The notes beneath the pieces were generated by a model. It was given only the letters and a program-made list of their open reading frames with translations, searched no databases and was not told where the DNA came from. A stretch of 64,000 nt of DNA from an uncultured Collinsella sp. (GTDB lineage Bacteria > Actinomycetota > Coriobacteriia > Coriobacteriales > Coriobacteriaceae): positions 62,001-126,000 of the forward strand of contig CAJJZP010000005.1 in NCBI GenBank assembly GCA_905197665.1. Direction: 5' to 3'. This document shows, one piece after another, positions 48,261-57,799 of the stretch. Position 1 is the first letter of the stretch. Every line of letters begins with the position of its first letter. The position numbers were made by a program, and so were the translations under genes.

Positions 48261-50450
48261 CTAAATAAGCTTCGTGCTTTCAAGCTTTTCGATGATCCAG
48301 TCGTTGGCCTTGATGACCGGGCGGCGGAAGACGACGCCCAGGCCCAGCGACGGAATCAGATAGCTCGCCAAGATACCCAGCTCAACCCAGTACTCCATAT
48401 GGTAGGCGCCAGCCATGGCGGCGTGCATGGCGTTGATGCCGTGGGTAAACGGCAGGAACGGGTAGATCGCCTGGAACACAGGGCCGGTCATCTCGATGGG
48501 GAACGTACCGCCTGAACCGCCGACCTGCATGACCAACAGCACGACAGCGAGCGCCTTGCCGATATCGCCAAACGAAACCGTGAGCGTGTAGACGATATTG
48601 GAGAACACGAGACTCGCGACCCAGCCCGCCAGCACAAACTGCAGCGGGTTGTCGCATTGGATGCCAAAGAACAGGATGTCGCCCGCGCACACGAGTGTCG
48701 CCTGCAGCAGGGCCAGACCTCCAAAGAACAGGTAGCGGCCCAGGTAGATCTCGTGCAGGCGCACGGGGATCAGCTCGTTGATGAGCTCATCGTCAACCGA
48801 TACCTTCATCATGGCCGCCAGCACGATCGAGCCGACCCACAGCGACAGGATCGTATAGAACGGCGCCATGGCCGAACCGTAATTGCGGATCGGATAGACC
48901 GGCTTGCGGTCGAGCGCGACGGGGCCGGAAAGCGACACGGCCAAACCCTCGGGATCGTTGCCGATCATCGTCTTGATCGTGGCAAGGTCGTCCGACATCA
49001 GGGCGCCATCGAGCTCGTCCTTAAAGGCGCTGATCTTGTCCGATGCCTCACCCAGCTGATCAGAAGCCTTGTTGACCAGCTTTGCAGCCTTGGAGAGGCC
49101 CTTTGCCAGCGAACCGGATGCGTCGGTCAGACCGCTCACAGCGCTATCCAAGTCACCCGAGATACCGTTCAGGGAATCCAGAACGCCCGAAATGGTCTTC
49201 TTGAGCTCCTTGGCCTTAACCGAGAACGTGGAATCGTAGTCGGACTTGGCTCCCGAGATACCCGCCTTGGCATCGGCGATGGCCTGGTCGACCTCGGCAC
49301 GCGAGTTGTTGACCTCCGCCATGCCGTCCGAAAGGGACTTTGCGGTCGCCGTCAGGTCCTTCGCATTGTTGCGGTACTCCACGGCAATTCTGCCCAGCGA
49401 CGTCGCAGCGGACTCGAGACCGTCTTTGAGCTTGTCATCACTCACCTGGTCGGCAAGGTTGCGGAGCTGATCGGCCATCGCATCGATATCGTCAGCACGC
49501 GTATTGAGCGCCGCTGCGGCTTCGTTGAGCTGAGACACCGTAAGGTAAACATGCTGATTCGCGGCATCGAATGCCTTCGCAAGCTCGGTGGACACGTTGT
49601 CGAATGAGCCCGCGCTTCCGTCGATCGCGGTGTTGATGGCGTCGTTGGCTGCCTTGAGCGCTTCCTCGGAATCGCTCACACCGCTCTTGGCATGCTCCAT
49701 CAGCTGCTTCGTCGACTCATCGACGGTGCCCGTCTGCTTGAGCATACCGCCCGCCGACGTCAGCGAATCGGACGTGGAGCTCAAAACGCCCGCCAGCGAC
49801 GTTGCGCTGGTCTGAATGTCCTGCAGGTCCTGGACCGAATCGCCCAGCGCAGAGGAAAGATTGGCGATAAAGTTGCTCACCTGGTCGGTGCTCATATAGT
49901 CGAGCAGGCTGGACACGGTTTTAAGACCGATGCTCGTAATGGTTTCGGTAAAGGTCTCGTTGACCTGACTCTGGACGGCGCTCGAGCCTTTCTCGGTCAC
50001 GATCTGCGCGATGGCGTTGGCCTTCTGGTTCTCGTAGAACTCGATATCGGCGTGCTTCACGTCGGTCGAAAAGAGCGTCATCATGTCGGCGCTAAACGTC
50101 TTAGGGATAACGACGGCAGCGTAGTACGCGCCCGACTTAACGCCCTCAATCGCCTTATCGCGGTCGTTGAGAACGACCCAGTCAAAGTTCTCGTTGCCGC
50201 GCAGAGTGGCGGTTACGTTTTCGCCCACGTTGACCTCGACGGGAATCAGATCGCTCTCGTAACCCTCGTCGGTGTTGACCACTGCAATCTTAAGGTTGCC
50301 GGTATTGCCGTAGGGATCCCAGCTGCCGGCGATGTTAAACCATGCATAGAGACACGGAACGATGATCAGGCCCATCACGACGACCATGCCGATCACGGAG
50401 CGAGACACGTTTTGGACATCACGCTTAAACAGGTGCAGGATGTTTTTCAT
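48261..50450 (-). CDS. YhgE/Pip family membrane protein (shorter partner)
   Basis: A 729-residue protein. One N-terminal membrane segment (IGMVVVMGLIIVPCLYAWFNI) is followed by the family motif GSWDPYGNTGNLKIAVVNTDEG, an extracytoplasmic region of about 450 residues rich in heptad-like helices, then a C-terminal ABC-2-like block of about five to six membrane segments (from YTILSLWVGSIVLAAMM). Relatives include phage-receptor YueB and type VII secretion EsaA. Its ATG directly follows the upstream stop (TAAATG) behind AAAGGAGGTGA. No WXG100 genes adjoin it, so the role (export, envelope or phage receptor) is open. Confidence 0.88.
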   Translation of the reverse strand: MKNILHLFKRDVQNVSRSVIGMVVVMGLIIVPCLYAWFNIAGSWDPYGNTGNLKIAVVNTDEGYESDLIPVEVNVGENVTATLRGNENFDWVVLNDRDKAIEGVKSGAYYAAVVIPKTFSADMMTLFSTDVKHADIEFYENQKANAIAQIVTEKGSSAVQSQVNETFTETITSIGLKTVSSLLDYMSTDQVSNFIANLSSALGDSVQDLQDIQTSATSLAGVLSSTSDSLTSAGGMLKQTGTVDESTKQLMEHAKSGVSDSEEALKAANDAINTAIDGSAGSFDNVSTELAKAFDAANQHVYLTVSQLNEAAAALNTRADDIDAMADQLRNLADQVSDDKLKDGLESAATSLGRIAVEYRNNAKDLTATAKSLSDGMAEVNNSRAEVDQAIADAKAGISGAKSDYDSTFSVKAKELKKTISGVLDSLNGISGDLDSAVSGLTDASGSLAKGLSKAAKLVNKASDQLGEASDKISAFKDELDGALMSDDLATIKTMIGNDPEGLAVSLSGPVALDRKPVYPIRNYGSAMAPFYTILSLWVGSIVLAAMMKVSVDDELINELIPVRLHEIYLGRYLFFGGLALLQATLVCAGDILFFGIQCDNPLQFVLAGWVASLVFSNIVYTLTVSFGDIGKALAVVLLVMQVGGSGGTFPIEMTGPVFQAIYPFLPFTHGINAMHAAMAGAYHMEYWVELGILASYLIPSLGLGVVFRRPVIKANDWIIEKLESTKLI

Positions 50451-53276
50451 TTATGCCTCACCTCCTTTAGAGTGCTTGCCAAACAGGGTGGTGTCCCCGT
50501 CGTTTCCGTTTACGTTGTCAGCGCCGTCGGCATCTTGAGCCTTACGATGCGCACCGATATGCGGCAGACGGCTCGTAGGCTGTTCGCCTCCCTTGGCGCC
50601 ACGCTCGCTGGCGTTGAGACCAAACATGCGACGGGCGGCAGGGATGGCAGCCGTGTGCTCGCGCATCTCGCGGCGAAGGTCCTCGTCCGAAAGCGCCGAG
50701 ATACGCATCTGGGTATTGAGGCTCGCACGGATGTATTCGATGTTGATGAGCCAGCCGCAGATGGCGATAACCGAAATGATCCAGATAACGAGCAGGATGA
50801 TCTTGCCGTTATTGTCGATATCGAGCACCGTCGAAAGCACAAAGAGCAGAACCTGCACGCCTACCACGGCGGCAAAACCGCCCTTGATGTAGTACGGGTA
50901 GCGATGCTCAAACGCCACGGCATGATCGAGCAGCTCGCGACGGTACGAATCGGAATCGAGCATGACACGCATGGCCGTGCGCAGCGAGTAGCGCTGGCGC
51001 GGCAGGTCGTTGGACTCGCAAATCATCATACCGGTCGTGGAAAGCTGTTTATCAAAGAGAAGGTTGAGATTGAGCAGCAGCGGACGCAGCTGCAGGCCGA
51101 TAAAGAGCGCCACGATCAAGAACACGCCCAGAATGCACAGGTTAAACAGGTAGTTGAACGAATACATGCCGCCGACCGTCTCGCGCAGCAGATTGATGCC
51201 GTAGGTAAAGGGCAGCAGCGGATGCAGCCATTGGAAGAAACCTGGCATCATCTCGATGGGATACATGCCCGACGAGCCGGGGATCTGCACAATGACGAGG
51301 ATGACGCCAATGGCTTTACCGATATGCTTAAAGGTGGTGGACAGCGCATAGATGATGTTGACGTAGGTGAACGAGATAGCGATGCCGCCCAGCACAAAGA
51401 GCAGCGGATTGACGCACTGAACGCCAATGACCAGGTCGCCCACCGTAACGATAATGGCCTGGAACGCGCCCAGGATCACCAGCAGCAGCCAGCGGCCAAA
51501 GTAGCCCTGACGCGCCGTAAAGCTACCGATGCCCTCGCGGTCGACCTCGAGCTTGTAGATGGCGATGAGCACGTAGCCGCCTACCCACAGCGCCAGATTG
51601 GTGTAGAAGGGCGCGATGCCCGAGCCAAAGCTCTTGACCGGATAGATTGACTTGGATGTCAGCTCAACCGGAGATGCCATGAAATCTGCCACGTCATTGA
51701 CGTCGACGTCCATGAGGTCGGCTAACTCGCCCATAGACTCAGAGGTCTGCAGCGCCGCAATGTCATTGGCGGCGGTCGCGAGCTTGTCCTGAACCTTGGC
51801 AAGGGAGGCGTCGGTTTGGGACAGCGTGGTCTTTGCCTGCTTGAGCGTGGCGTCGAGCTGCGCCAGCGTGCCGCGCGCGCTCGCTATCGTGGGGGTCATG
51901 CCCGACACAATGCCGGTCAAATCGCCCGAAACGGCGGCAAAGGAGTCAAGCGCGCTCGAAGCCTTCGGCAGCGCGTTTTGACCCAGATCTGCCTGGGCCT
52001 GGCCAAGGTTGGTCGCCCCGGTCTGAATTGCGTTATTGATAGCGTCGCTGGCACCCGAGACAGCCGCGGCATCATTTGCCATGGCGCTCGACTGCGCGGA
52101 CAGACTGTTCTTGATACTCTGCAGCTGGTCGTTCTGCTTCTTGAGCGTATCGATCGTCGAGGCGATCAGTGCGTCGATCTGATCCGATCCCGTCGAGGTA
52201 TCGCCGGCAAGAATCTGCAGGTGGCCGATAACTGCGGTGTTGTGATCGATCGTTGCCTGGAGAGACTCGAGCGAGTTGTCGATGCGGGTGGTCGTAGATG
52301 TGACCGTGCCCGTCAACTTGCCGATGGCAGCATTCGCGGAAGCCGACGTCTTGGTTAGCGCAAGGCTGCCCTCCGAAAGTGCCTTGGAGAGCGAGGTGAT
52401 GGACTTGCCAGCCGTGGTACGAGCTTCGACCAGCAGATCATTACCCTGAGCGATTGCCTGCGTTAGCGAAGGCGCCTGTCCCTGCAGGCCCGCCAACGCA
52501 GCATCGGCCGAAGCAATCGAGCTGCTCGTCTTGTCGATGGCGGTGTTCATGTCGCCGATGGAATCACGTACCTCGCCCAAGGTATCGGATGCCTCGGACA
52601 CCGAGCTTGCCAGCGAATCCTGCGTCTGGGTTGCCTTGTCCTTTAGATCGACTCCGGCATCTTTGGCAATGCCGGCAACGGTCTCGCCCACCGTAGAGAC
52701 AAATTCCGAGTTTATCTGCTCCTCGATGGTGTTGGCACCGGTATCGGTAACCTTGGGCGCAATGGCGCTCTTTTTCTCGTTGACGTAATAGGTGAGCTTC
52801 GGCTGATGGTAATTGCCGTCGAGCATCGAGACGAGATTGTCAGAGAAGTTCTTGGGAATCACGATGGCAGCATAGTATTCGCCACTTTCGACGCCCTCTT
52901 TGGCATCTGCCGCCGAGTCGACGAAGGTCCAGCCAAGCTGGTCGTTCTTCTTGAGCTGGTCGACCACCTTATCGCCTGCGTTGAGCTCGCCCACTAGGTC
53001 GTTCTGGGTGCCCTGATCGTTGTTGGCGATGGCGATCTTGATGCCCTGGGTGTTTCCATACGGATCCCAGTTGGCCACGATGTTGTACCAGGCATACAGC
53101 GAGGGAATCACGCACACGCCCAGGGTAACCACCAGGGCGACGGGGTTCACGATCAATCGCTTGATGTCGCGTTTAAAGATTGCAAAGGAAACCTTTGCAT
53201 CGGATAGTTTGCTGCCGAGACTCACGCTTGGACCATCCATCCTATCGTTTAGCCGAATCATGCTATTAACAACCAT
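50451..53276 (-). CDS. YhgE/Pip family membrane protein (longer partner)
   Basis: About 941 residues with the same plan as its neighbour: first helix VALVVTLGVCVIPSLYAWYNI, ANWDPYGNTQGIKIAIANNDQG, a long helical extracytoplasmic region and an ABC-2-like membrane block (from FYTNLALWVGGYVLIAIY). It then has an extra module absent from its partner, with two more membrane segments (GGFAAVVGVQVLLFVLSTVL and ILLVIWIISVIAICGWLI) and a charged cytoplasmic tail. The start is uncertain: ATG 53276 and ATG 53261 both lack a ribosome site. The two proteins probably form a heteromer. Confidence 0.85.
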   Translation of the reverse strand: MVVNSMIRLNDRMDGPSVSLGSKLSDAKVSFAIFKRDIKRLIVNPVALVVTLGVCVIPSLYAWYNIVANWDPYGNTQGIKIAIANNDQGTQNDLVGELNAGDKVVDQLKKNDQLGWTFVDSAADAKEGVESGEYYAAIVIPKNFSDNLVSMLDGNYHQPKLTYYVNEKKSAIAPKVTDTGANTIEEQINSEFVSTVGETVAGIAKDAGVDLKDKATQTQDSLASSVSEASDTLGEVRDSIGDMNTAIDKTSSSIASADAALAGLQGQAPSLTQAIAQGNDLLVEARTTAGKSITSLSKALSEGSLALTKTSASANAAIGKLTGTVTSTTTRIDNSLESLQATIDHNTAVIGHLQILAGDTSTGSDQIDALIASTIDTLKKQNDQLQSIKNSLSAQSSAMANDAAAVSGASDAINNAIQTGATNLGQAQADLGQNALPKASSALDSFAAVSGDLTGIVSGMTPTIASARGTLAQLDATLKQAKTTLSQTDASLAKVQDKLATAANDIAALQTSESMGELADLMDVDVNDVADFMASPVELTSKSIYPVKSFGSGIAPFYTNLALWVGGYVLIAIYKLEVDREGIGSFTARQGYFGRWLLLVILGAFQAIIVTVGDLVIGVQCVNPLLFVLGGIAISFTYVNIIYALSTTFKHIGKAIGVILVIVQIPGSSGMYPIEMMPGFFQWLHPLLPFTYGINLLRETVGGMYSFNYLFNLCILGVFLIVALFIGLQLRPLLLNLNLLFDKQLSTTGMMICESNDLPRQRYSLRTAMRVMLDSDSYRRELLDHAVAFEHRYPYYIKGGFAAVVGVQVLLFVLSTVLDIDNNGKIILLVIWIISVIAICGWLINIEYIRASLNTQMRISALSDEDLRREMREHTAAIPAARRMFGLNASERGAKGGEQPTSRLPHIGAHRKAQDADGADNVNGNDGDTTLFGKHSKGGEA

Positions 53277-53431
53277 TGTACGGAGGCACTTTAGCGTGTC
53301 GCGGCACAATGGTGCTGAGTTTTGCGGGTAGCAATATACTACGAAGATAAGTTAACGTACAGATGTACAGTATCTCAAATTCCCGCAGCTCCCAAAACCA
53401 CAACCCGCACAAACTAGCAGTTCGACTAGTC

Positions 53432-53503
53432 GTTGGGGACGTTCTTAAACGACCAGTCAAACAAGAACGTCCCCAACGACCAGTCATTTAAGAACGTCCC
53501 CAA
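53432..53503. repeat. 27-bp tandem repeat with inverted arm (GTTGGGGACGTTCTT family)
   Basis: GTTGGGGACGTTCTT (53432-53446) is the exact complement of AAGAACGTCCCCAAC (53463-53477). The unit AACGACCAGTCA-N3-AAGAACGTCCCC occurs twice in tandem (53449-53475 and 53476-53502) with three differences. Confidence 0.8.
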
Positions 53504-53525
53504 TGACTACTCCGTACAAAAGCAA

Positions 53526-53593
53526 ACGAGAGTGGAAAATCCCCCACTTCAAGCCCGCGTTCGAGCCAAAAGTGGGAAATTATCCACTCTCGT
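53526..53593 (-). terminator. 24-bp inverted repeat after htpG, probable terminator
   Basis: ACGAGAGTGGA and CCCACTT on one side match TCCACTCTCGT and AAGTGGG on the other. On the minus strand the repeat is followed by TTGCTTTTG. It lies 32 bases past the htpG stop. Confidence 0.6.
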
Positions 53594-53624
53594 TCTAATC
53601 TGGTTACGGTGCCGTATCCCCGAA

Positions 53625-55649
53625 CTACATCAAGTTACAAACAGCTGCCGCGAAGGCTACGGGGTCCTCGGGGAGGATGCCCTCGACGAGCAGGGCCTGG
53701 TCGTAAAGCAAGCCGGAGTACTGCTTGATCTTGTCGGCGTCGCCCGCCTTCTGGGCAGCGACGAGCTTGGCGAAGACCGGGTGCTTGGCGTTGAGCTCGA
53801 GCACGCGCTGGCTCTTAGGCATACCGTCGGGCGCGCCCTCGGGGCCCTTCTGAAGCACTTTCTCCATCTCGAGCGAAAGCGGACCCTCGGTGGTGATGCA
53901 GACGGGAGCGTCAGTCAGACGCGCAGAGACGGCAACCTTCTCGACCTTGTCGCCGAGCGCCTCCTTCATGGCGTTAAAGAGGTCCTCGTTCTCCTTGGTG
54001 GCGTCCTCGGCCTCCTTCTTCTCGTCATCGGTCGCCAAGTCAAGATCGCCGGTCGCGACGTTCTTAAGCTCCAGGTGACGATCCTCGACCTCAGGCTCAG
54101 CGCCATCGGCAACTGCCTTCTCAGCAGCCTCGCGAGCAGCGTCATCCTCGTAGACCTTGGGCATATCGGCAGCCACGTACTCACGCATGGCCTGGAAGGT
54201 GAACTCATCCACGTCCTGCGTCAGCAGCAGTACATCGTAACCGCGGTCGAGCACGCCCTTCACGACGGGCATCTTGGCCAGACGCTCGCGCGAATCGCCG
54301 GCGGCATAGTAGATTGCCTTCTGGCCCTCGGGCATGCCCTTGGCATACTCGGCAAGGGTGATCATCTTCTGCTCCTTGGCAGACCAGAACAGCAGCAGGT
54401 CGGCGAGCTCGTCGGCCTTCATGCCGTAGCTCGAGTAGATGCCGTACTTCAGACCGCGACCAAAGTTCTCAAAGAACTTCTCGTATGCCTCGCGGTCGTT
54501 GTCGCGCATGTCCTCAAGATCGGCAGTGATCTTCTTCTCGACACGCTTGGCAATGGCCTTGAGCTGACGGTTCTGTTGCAGCGTCTCACGCGAGATGTTG
54601 AGCGTCACGTCGGCAGAGTCCACGACACCGCGCACAAAGTTGTAGTAGTCGGGCAGCAGGTCGTCGCACTTCTCCATAATCAGCACGTTGGAACTGTAGA
54701 GCGCCAGGCCCTTCTCGTAGTCCTTGCTGTACAGATCGAACGGGGCGCGACCCGGCACAAACAGCAGCGCATCGTACTCAAGCGTACCCTCGGCATGGAA
54801 GCTGATAGTGCGCGCGGGATCGTCAAAGTCGTGGAATGTGGACTTGTAGAACTCGTTGTAATCCTTCTGCTCAACGTCGGAGCTGCGCTTTTTCCAGATC
54901 GGCGTCATGGAGTTGACGGTTTCGAGCTCCTGGTAGTCCTCGTACTCGGGCTTGTAATCGTCGCCAGCATCCTCGGGCTTGGGTTTCTGACGGCTCTTGG
55001 ACACCATCATCTGGATCGGGTAGCGCACATAGTTGCTGTACTGCTGAATCAGGCTCTTGAGGCCCCACTCGGTCAGGAAGCGATCGTAGGTCTCGGCCTC
55101 GCCGTCGGCGTCGAGTTTCTCGTTCTCGCGCAGCGTCAGAATGACATCGGTACCGTGCTCGGCACGCTCGCCATCCTCGATGGTGTAGCCCTCAAGACCG
55201 TCGGACTCCCAAACGTGGGCGGTATCCTCGCCATAAGCGCGGCTGACGACCTTCACATGGCTGGCGACCATAAAAGCCGAGTAGAAGCCCACGCCAAACT
55301 GACCGATGATGTCGACATCGGAGCCCTGCTGCTCGGCGTTCTCGGTCTTAAACTCCTCGGAGCCGGAGTGGGCGATGGTGCCCAGGTTGCGCTCGAGCTC
55401 CTCAGCGGTCATGCCGATGCCGTTATCCGAAATCGTGATGGTGCGGGCATCCTTATCGAAGGAGACGCGAATGGCCAGGTCGCCCTGGTCGAGCTTAACG
55501 CTCGGATCCTGCAGGCTCTTAAAGTTGAGCTTGTCGACGGCGTCGCTCGCGTTGGAGATAAGCTCGCGCAGGAAGATTTCCTTATTGGTGTAGATGGAGT
55601 TGATCATGAGGTCGAGCAGTTTTTTGCTCTCGGTCTTAAATTGACGCAT
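53625..55649 (-). CDS. htpG: Chaperone HtpG (Hsp90)
   Basis: A 674-residue cytosolic Hsp90. The N-terminal GHKL ATPase has YTNKEIFLRELISNASDAVDK (Glu and Asn boxes), ISDNGIGMTAEELERNLGTIAHSGS, IGQFGVGFYSAFMVA and GTDVILTL. Middle-domain features include the catalytic Arg in NISRETLQQNR. The C-terminal dimerisation domain ends without MEEVD, as in bacteria. It is longer than the usual 620-630, with an acidic insert (DAGDDYKPEYEDYQELE and ATDDEKKEAEDATKENED). Start ATG 55649. Confidence 0.96.
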   Translation of the reverse strand: MRQFKTESKKLLDLMINSIYTNKEIFLRELISNASDAVDKLNFKSLQDPSVKLDQGDLAIRVSFDKDARTITISDNGIGMTAEELERNLGTIAHSGSEEFKTENAEQQGSDVDIIGQFGVGFYSAFMVASHVKVVSRAYGEDTAHVWESDGLEGYTIEDGERAEHGTDVILTLRENEKLDADGEAETYDRFLTEWGLKSLIQQYSNYVRYPIQMMVSKSRQKPKPEDAGDDYKPEYEDYQELETVNSMTPIWKKRSSDVEQKDYNEFYKSTFHDFDDPARTISFHAEGTLEYDALLFVPGRAPFDLYSKDYEKGLALYSSNVLIMEKCDDLLPDYYNFVRGVVDSADVTLNISRETLQQNRQLKAIAKRVEKKITADLEDMRDNDREAYEKFFENFGRGLKYGIYSSYGMKADELADLLLFWSAKEQKMITLAEYAKGMPEGQKAIYYAAGDSRERLAKMPVVKGVLDRGYDVLLLTQDVDEFTFQAMREYVAADMPKVYEDDAAREAAEKAVADGAEPEVEDRHLELKNVATGDLDLATDDEKKEAEDATKENEDLFNAMKEALGDKVEKVAVSARLTDAPVCITTEGPLSLEMEKVLQKGPEGAPDGMPKSQRVLELNAKHPVFAKLVAAQKAGDADKIKQYSGLLYDQALLVEGILPEDPVAFAAAVCNLM

Positions 55650-55851
55650 GTGCAGTCCTTTCGCGCTACCCCCGTCCGCAAAAACGGCCCGGTTGCCCGA
55701 GCCGCATCGCAGACCTGCTATGTCCAGACTTAGATTTTATAACCCATTAGCGCGCATATATACATACGGAATCGAAAAACTGTATGTCCAAACGCTCTGA
55801 TACGCCAATTGCCAAGGAGTGTCCCCGACTGCCGGCAGGAAATGAACGTCC

Positions 55852-56352
55852 CTATCTGCCATCTACGCGCTTGGCCATCCAAGCATGGGGCTGGCCCTCG
55901 TCTTCGTAGTCCACCGGGGCAATCTGCGTGTAGCCCGCCTTGGCATAGAGCGGCAGCACGTATTCCTGCGCATGCAGCTTAATGAGCTTGGCGCCGGCAT
56001 CACGCGCGCACGTATCACTGGCCTCGACAATCTTGCTCGCCAGACCGCGACGGCGCATGCTCGGCAGCACAGCCACGCGCCCCATAATGTAGGTCTCCCC
56101 CGCCGCGACGCCTTCGTCCAAGTCGCACGCCGGCGACACCGGAGCCTCCGCGTCAGCCGCACGCTCAAGCTCTTCGGGAAACACGCGCGAGCAACCGGCA
56201 AGCTCGCCGTCTACATAGAGCGTCACATGAATGCAGTTCGGATCCTCGTCGATAGCGTCAAACTCGTTCACGTAGCCCTGCTCGTCCATAAAAACGACGC
56301 GGCGCACCAACGCCGCGTCATCAAAGCATCCCGTCTTAAGTTGGATATCCAT
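55852..56352 (-). CDS. GNAT-family N-acetyltransferase
   Basis: A 166-residue acetyltransferase resembling ElaA. VVFMDEQGYVNEFDAIDEDPN, the beta-4 strand and CoA-binding loop YIMGRVAVLPSMRRRGLASKIVEA (with the R/Q-x-x-G-x-A signature), and LHAQEYVLPLYAKAGY are visible. It uses acetyl-CoA in the cytosol; the substrate is unknown. Start ATG 56352 behind AAAGGG. It lies 39 bases downstream of cpsB. Confidence 0.85.
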   Translation of the reverse strand: MDIQLKTGCFDDAALVRRVVFMDEQGYVNEFDAIDEDPNCIHVTLYVDGELAGCSRVFPEELERAADAEAPVSPACDLDEGVAAGETYIMGRVAVLPSMRRRGLASKIVEASDTCARDAGAKLIKLHAQEYVLPLYAKAGYTQIAPVDYEDEGQPHAWMAKRVDGR

Positions 56353-56391
56353 GGCTGCCCTTTCATTCAATGCGAACGTTAGGGACAGATT

Positions 56392-57042
56392 TTAGCGAAA
56401 ATGAGCTCCGCGCACGCTAAACTTCGCGCGAGCCTTCGCCAGGCAGTCGTAATGACCCACGTTATGGGCATCGCTCGCGATGAAGCTGTACAGGTTCTGA
56501 TCGAACAGGCGCTGTGCCGGCTTTTTCTCGCGACCAAAGCGACCGCCGGCAATAAAGTCCGCCGAAGCCTGCAGCTTGCAGCCCATATCGACCAGGCGCT
56601 CCGCCACGCTTACATCCTTTTGAACCGCACGATAGCGCTCAGGATGAGCGATGATCACCTGGTAGCCACGGCACTGCAAATCGTAAATCGTGTTCTCGTA
56701 CTCTCTAAACGCATACGCATCGGCATGCGTCGAAAGCTCGAGCAGAAACTCGTTGGTCCCATCGAAATGCAAGTGATCCGCGGCATCGATACCAAGCTCA
56801 ACGAGCTTTCGATGGTTGACCTCGAAGCCCATCTGGAGCGGAAAACCGTCAGCGTTATCGCGCAGCAGCTCAAAGGCATCCCACATCTTGTCGTAATCAA
56901 AATAGGGATCACGGCAGTGAGGAGTGCAAACGATTCTGGTTACACCGGCCCGCTTGGCAGCCTCGAGCATCGCCAAGCTCTCTTCGAGATCGGCGGCGCC
57001 GTCGTCTACACCCGGCAAGATATGGCAATGAATGTCACGCAT
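56392..57042 (-). CDS. cpsB: CpsB-type tyrosine-protein phosphatase (PHP domain)
   Basis: A 216-residue metal-dependent phosphatase of the CpsB/YwqE family. It begins DIHCHILPGVDDGAADLEESLAML, with further metal ligands in IVCTPHCRDPYF, GFEVNHRKL, IAHPERYRAV and IASDAHNVGH. It removes phosphate from the CpsD tyrosine cluster and so regulates polysaccharide export. It is third in cpsC-cpsD-cpsB, 17 bases after cpsD. Confidence 0.92.
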   Translation of the reverse strand: MRDIHCHILPGVDDGAADLEESLAMLEAAKRAGVTRIVCTPHCRDPYFDYDKMWDAFELLRDNADGFPLQMGFEVNHRKLVELGIDAADHLHFDGTNEFLLELSTHADAYAFREYENTIYDLQCRGYQVIIAHPERYRAVQKDVSVAERLVDMGCKLQASADFIAGGRFGREKKPAQRLFDQNLYSFIASDAHNVGHYDCLAKARAKFSVRGAHFR

Positions 57043-57059
57043 AGGTCAGCCTTAATCAA

Positions 57060-57797
57060 CTAAACGTTTGCTCGGTTGGTGAAGATGCCCTTTTTGGAAG
57101 TGCCCTGATCGTCGGAGCCCTTCTTAACCTTCTTACCGTCCTTGGTGTAGTAAGAATAGTAGTACTCGCTGGTCTCGGTCTCACAGTAATTCATGACGGT
57201 ACCGATGAGCTTGACCTTCTCGGACTTCTTAAGCTGGGCGATAGCGTTGAGCGCCTCTTCGCGCTTGGTAAAGTCCTCGCGCACCACGAACAGCGCGCCG
57301 TCGGTCAGGCTGGCAATCTCGGCAGCATCGATGAAGGTGCCGACCGGAGGAGCATCGAAGATGACGTACTGGAACTTAGCAGACAGTGCCTTGACCAGCT
57401 TGGCAAAGCGATGGGAGACGATGATGTCGGCAGGATTGGGAATATGCGGCTCGGCATCGAGGAAGTAGAAATTCTTCTGACCTGTCTCGACAATCGCCTG
57501 GTCGATAGAAACCTGCTCGGACAGGACTGCATAGAGTCCGCCGCGGGAGCGGACGCCGAGCATATCGGCAAGGGACCTGCGACGCATATCAGCCTCGACC
57601 AGCAGGACACTCTTGCCGCTCGTGGCGATTGCCTGAGCAAGGTTAATGGAAACCGTAGACTTGCCCTCGTTGGGAATCGAGGAGGTAACGGTGATGGTGC
57701 GAATGGGGTCGTCCACGCTCGCAAAGCGGATGTTGGCCAGAAGGGTCTTGGCGGCATTCTGTACAACGAGCTTATCGGTGTTCTTTGCCTTAGCCAT
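57060..57797 (-). CDS. cpsD: CpsD-type tyrosine-protein kinase
   Basis: A 245-residue BY-kinase. Walker A is SIPNEGKSTVSINLAQA, Walker A' is LLVEADMRRRSLADML, and Walker B is YVIFDAPPVGTFIDA. The C-terminal tyrosine cluster ETSEYYYSYYTKDG is the autophosphorylation site. It needs the membrane adaptor CpsC, whose gene stops two bases upstream. It controls chain length or export of a cell-surface polysaccharide. Confidence 0.93.
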   Translation of the reverse strand: MAKAKNTDKLVVQNAAKTLLANIRFASVDDPIRTITVTSSIPNEGKSTVSINLAQAIATSGKSVLLVEADMRRRSLADMLGVRSRGGLYAVLSEQVSIDQAIVETGQKNFYFLDAEPHIPNPADIIVSHRFAKLVKALSAKFQYVIFDAPPVGTFIDAAEIASLTDGALFVVREDFTKREEALNAIAQLKKSEKVKLIGTVMNYCETETSEYYYSYYTKDGKKVKKGSDDQGTSKKGIFTNRANV

Positions 57798-57799
57798 GC

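Larger units (their letters stand above)
53277..53624. other. Gap with two sets of inverted repeats
   Basis: No convincing gene. It holds the 27-bp tandem repeat with an inverted arm (53432-53503), a 24-bp inverted repeat downstream of htpG (53526-53593) and the AT-rich upstream region of the YhgE/Pip operon. Confidence 0.65.
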
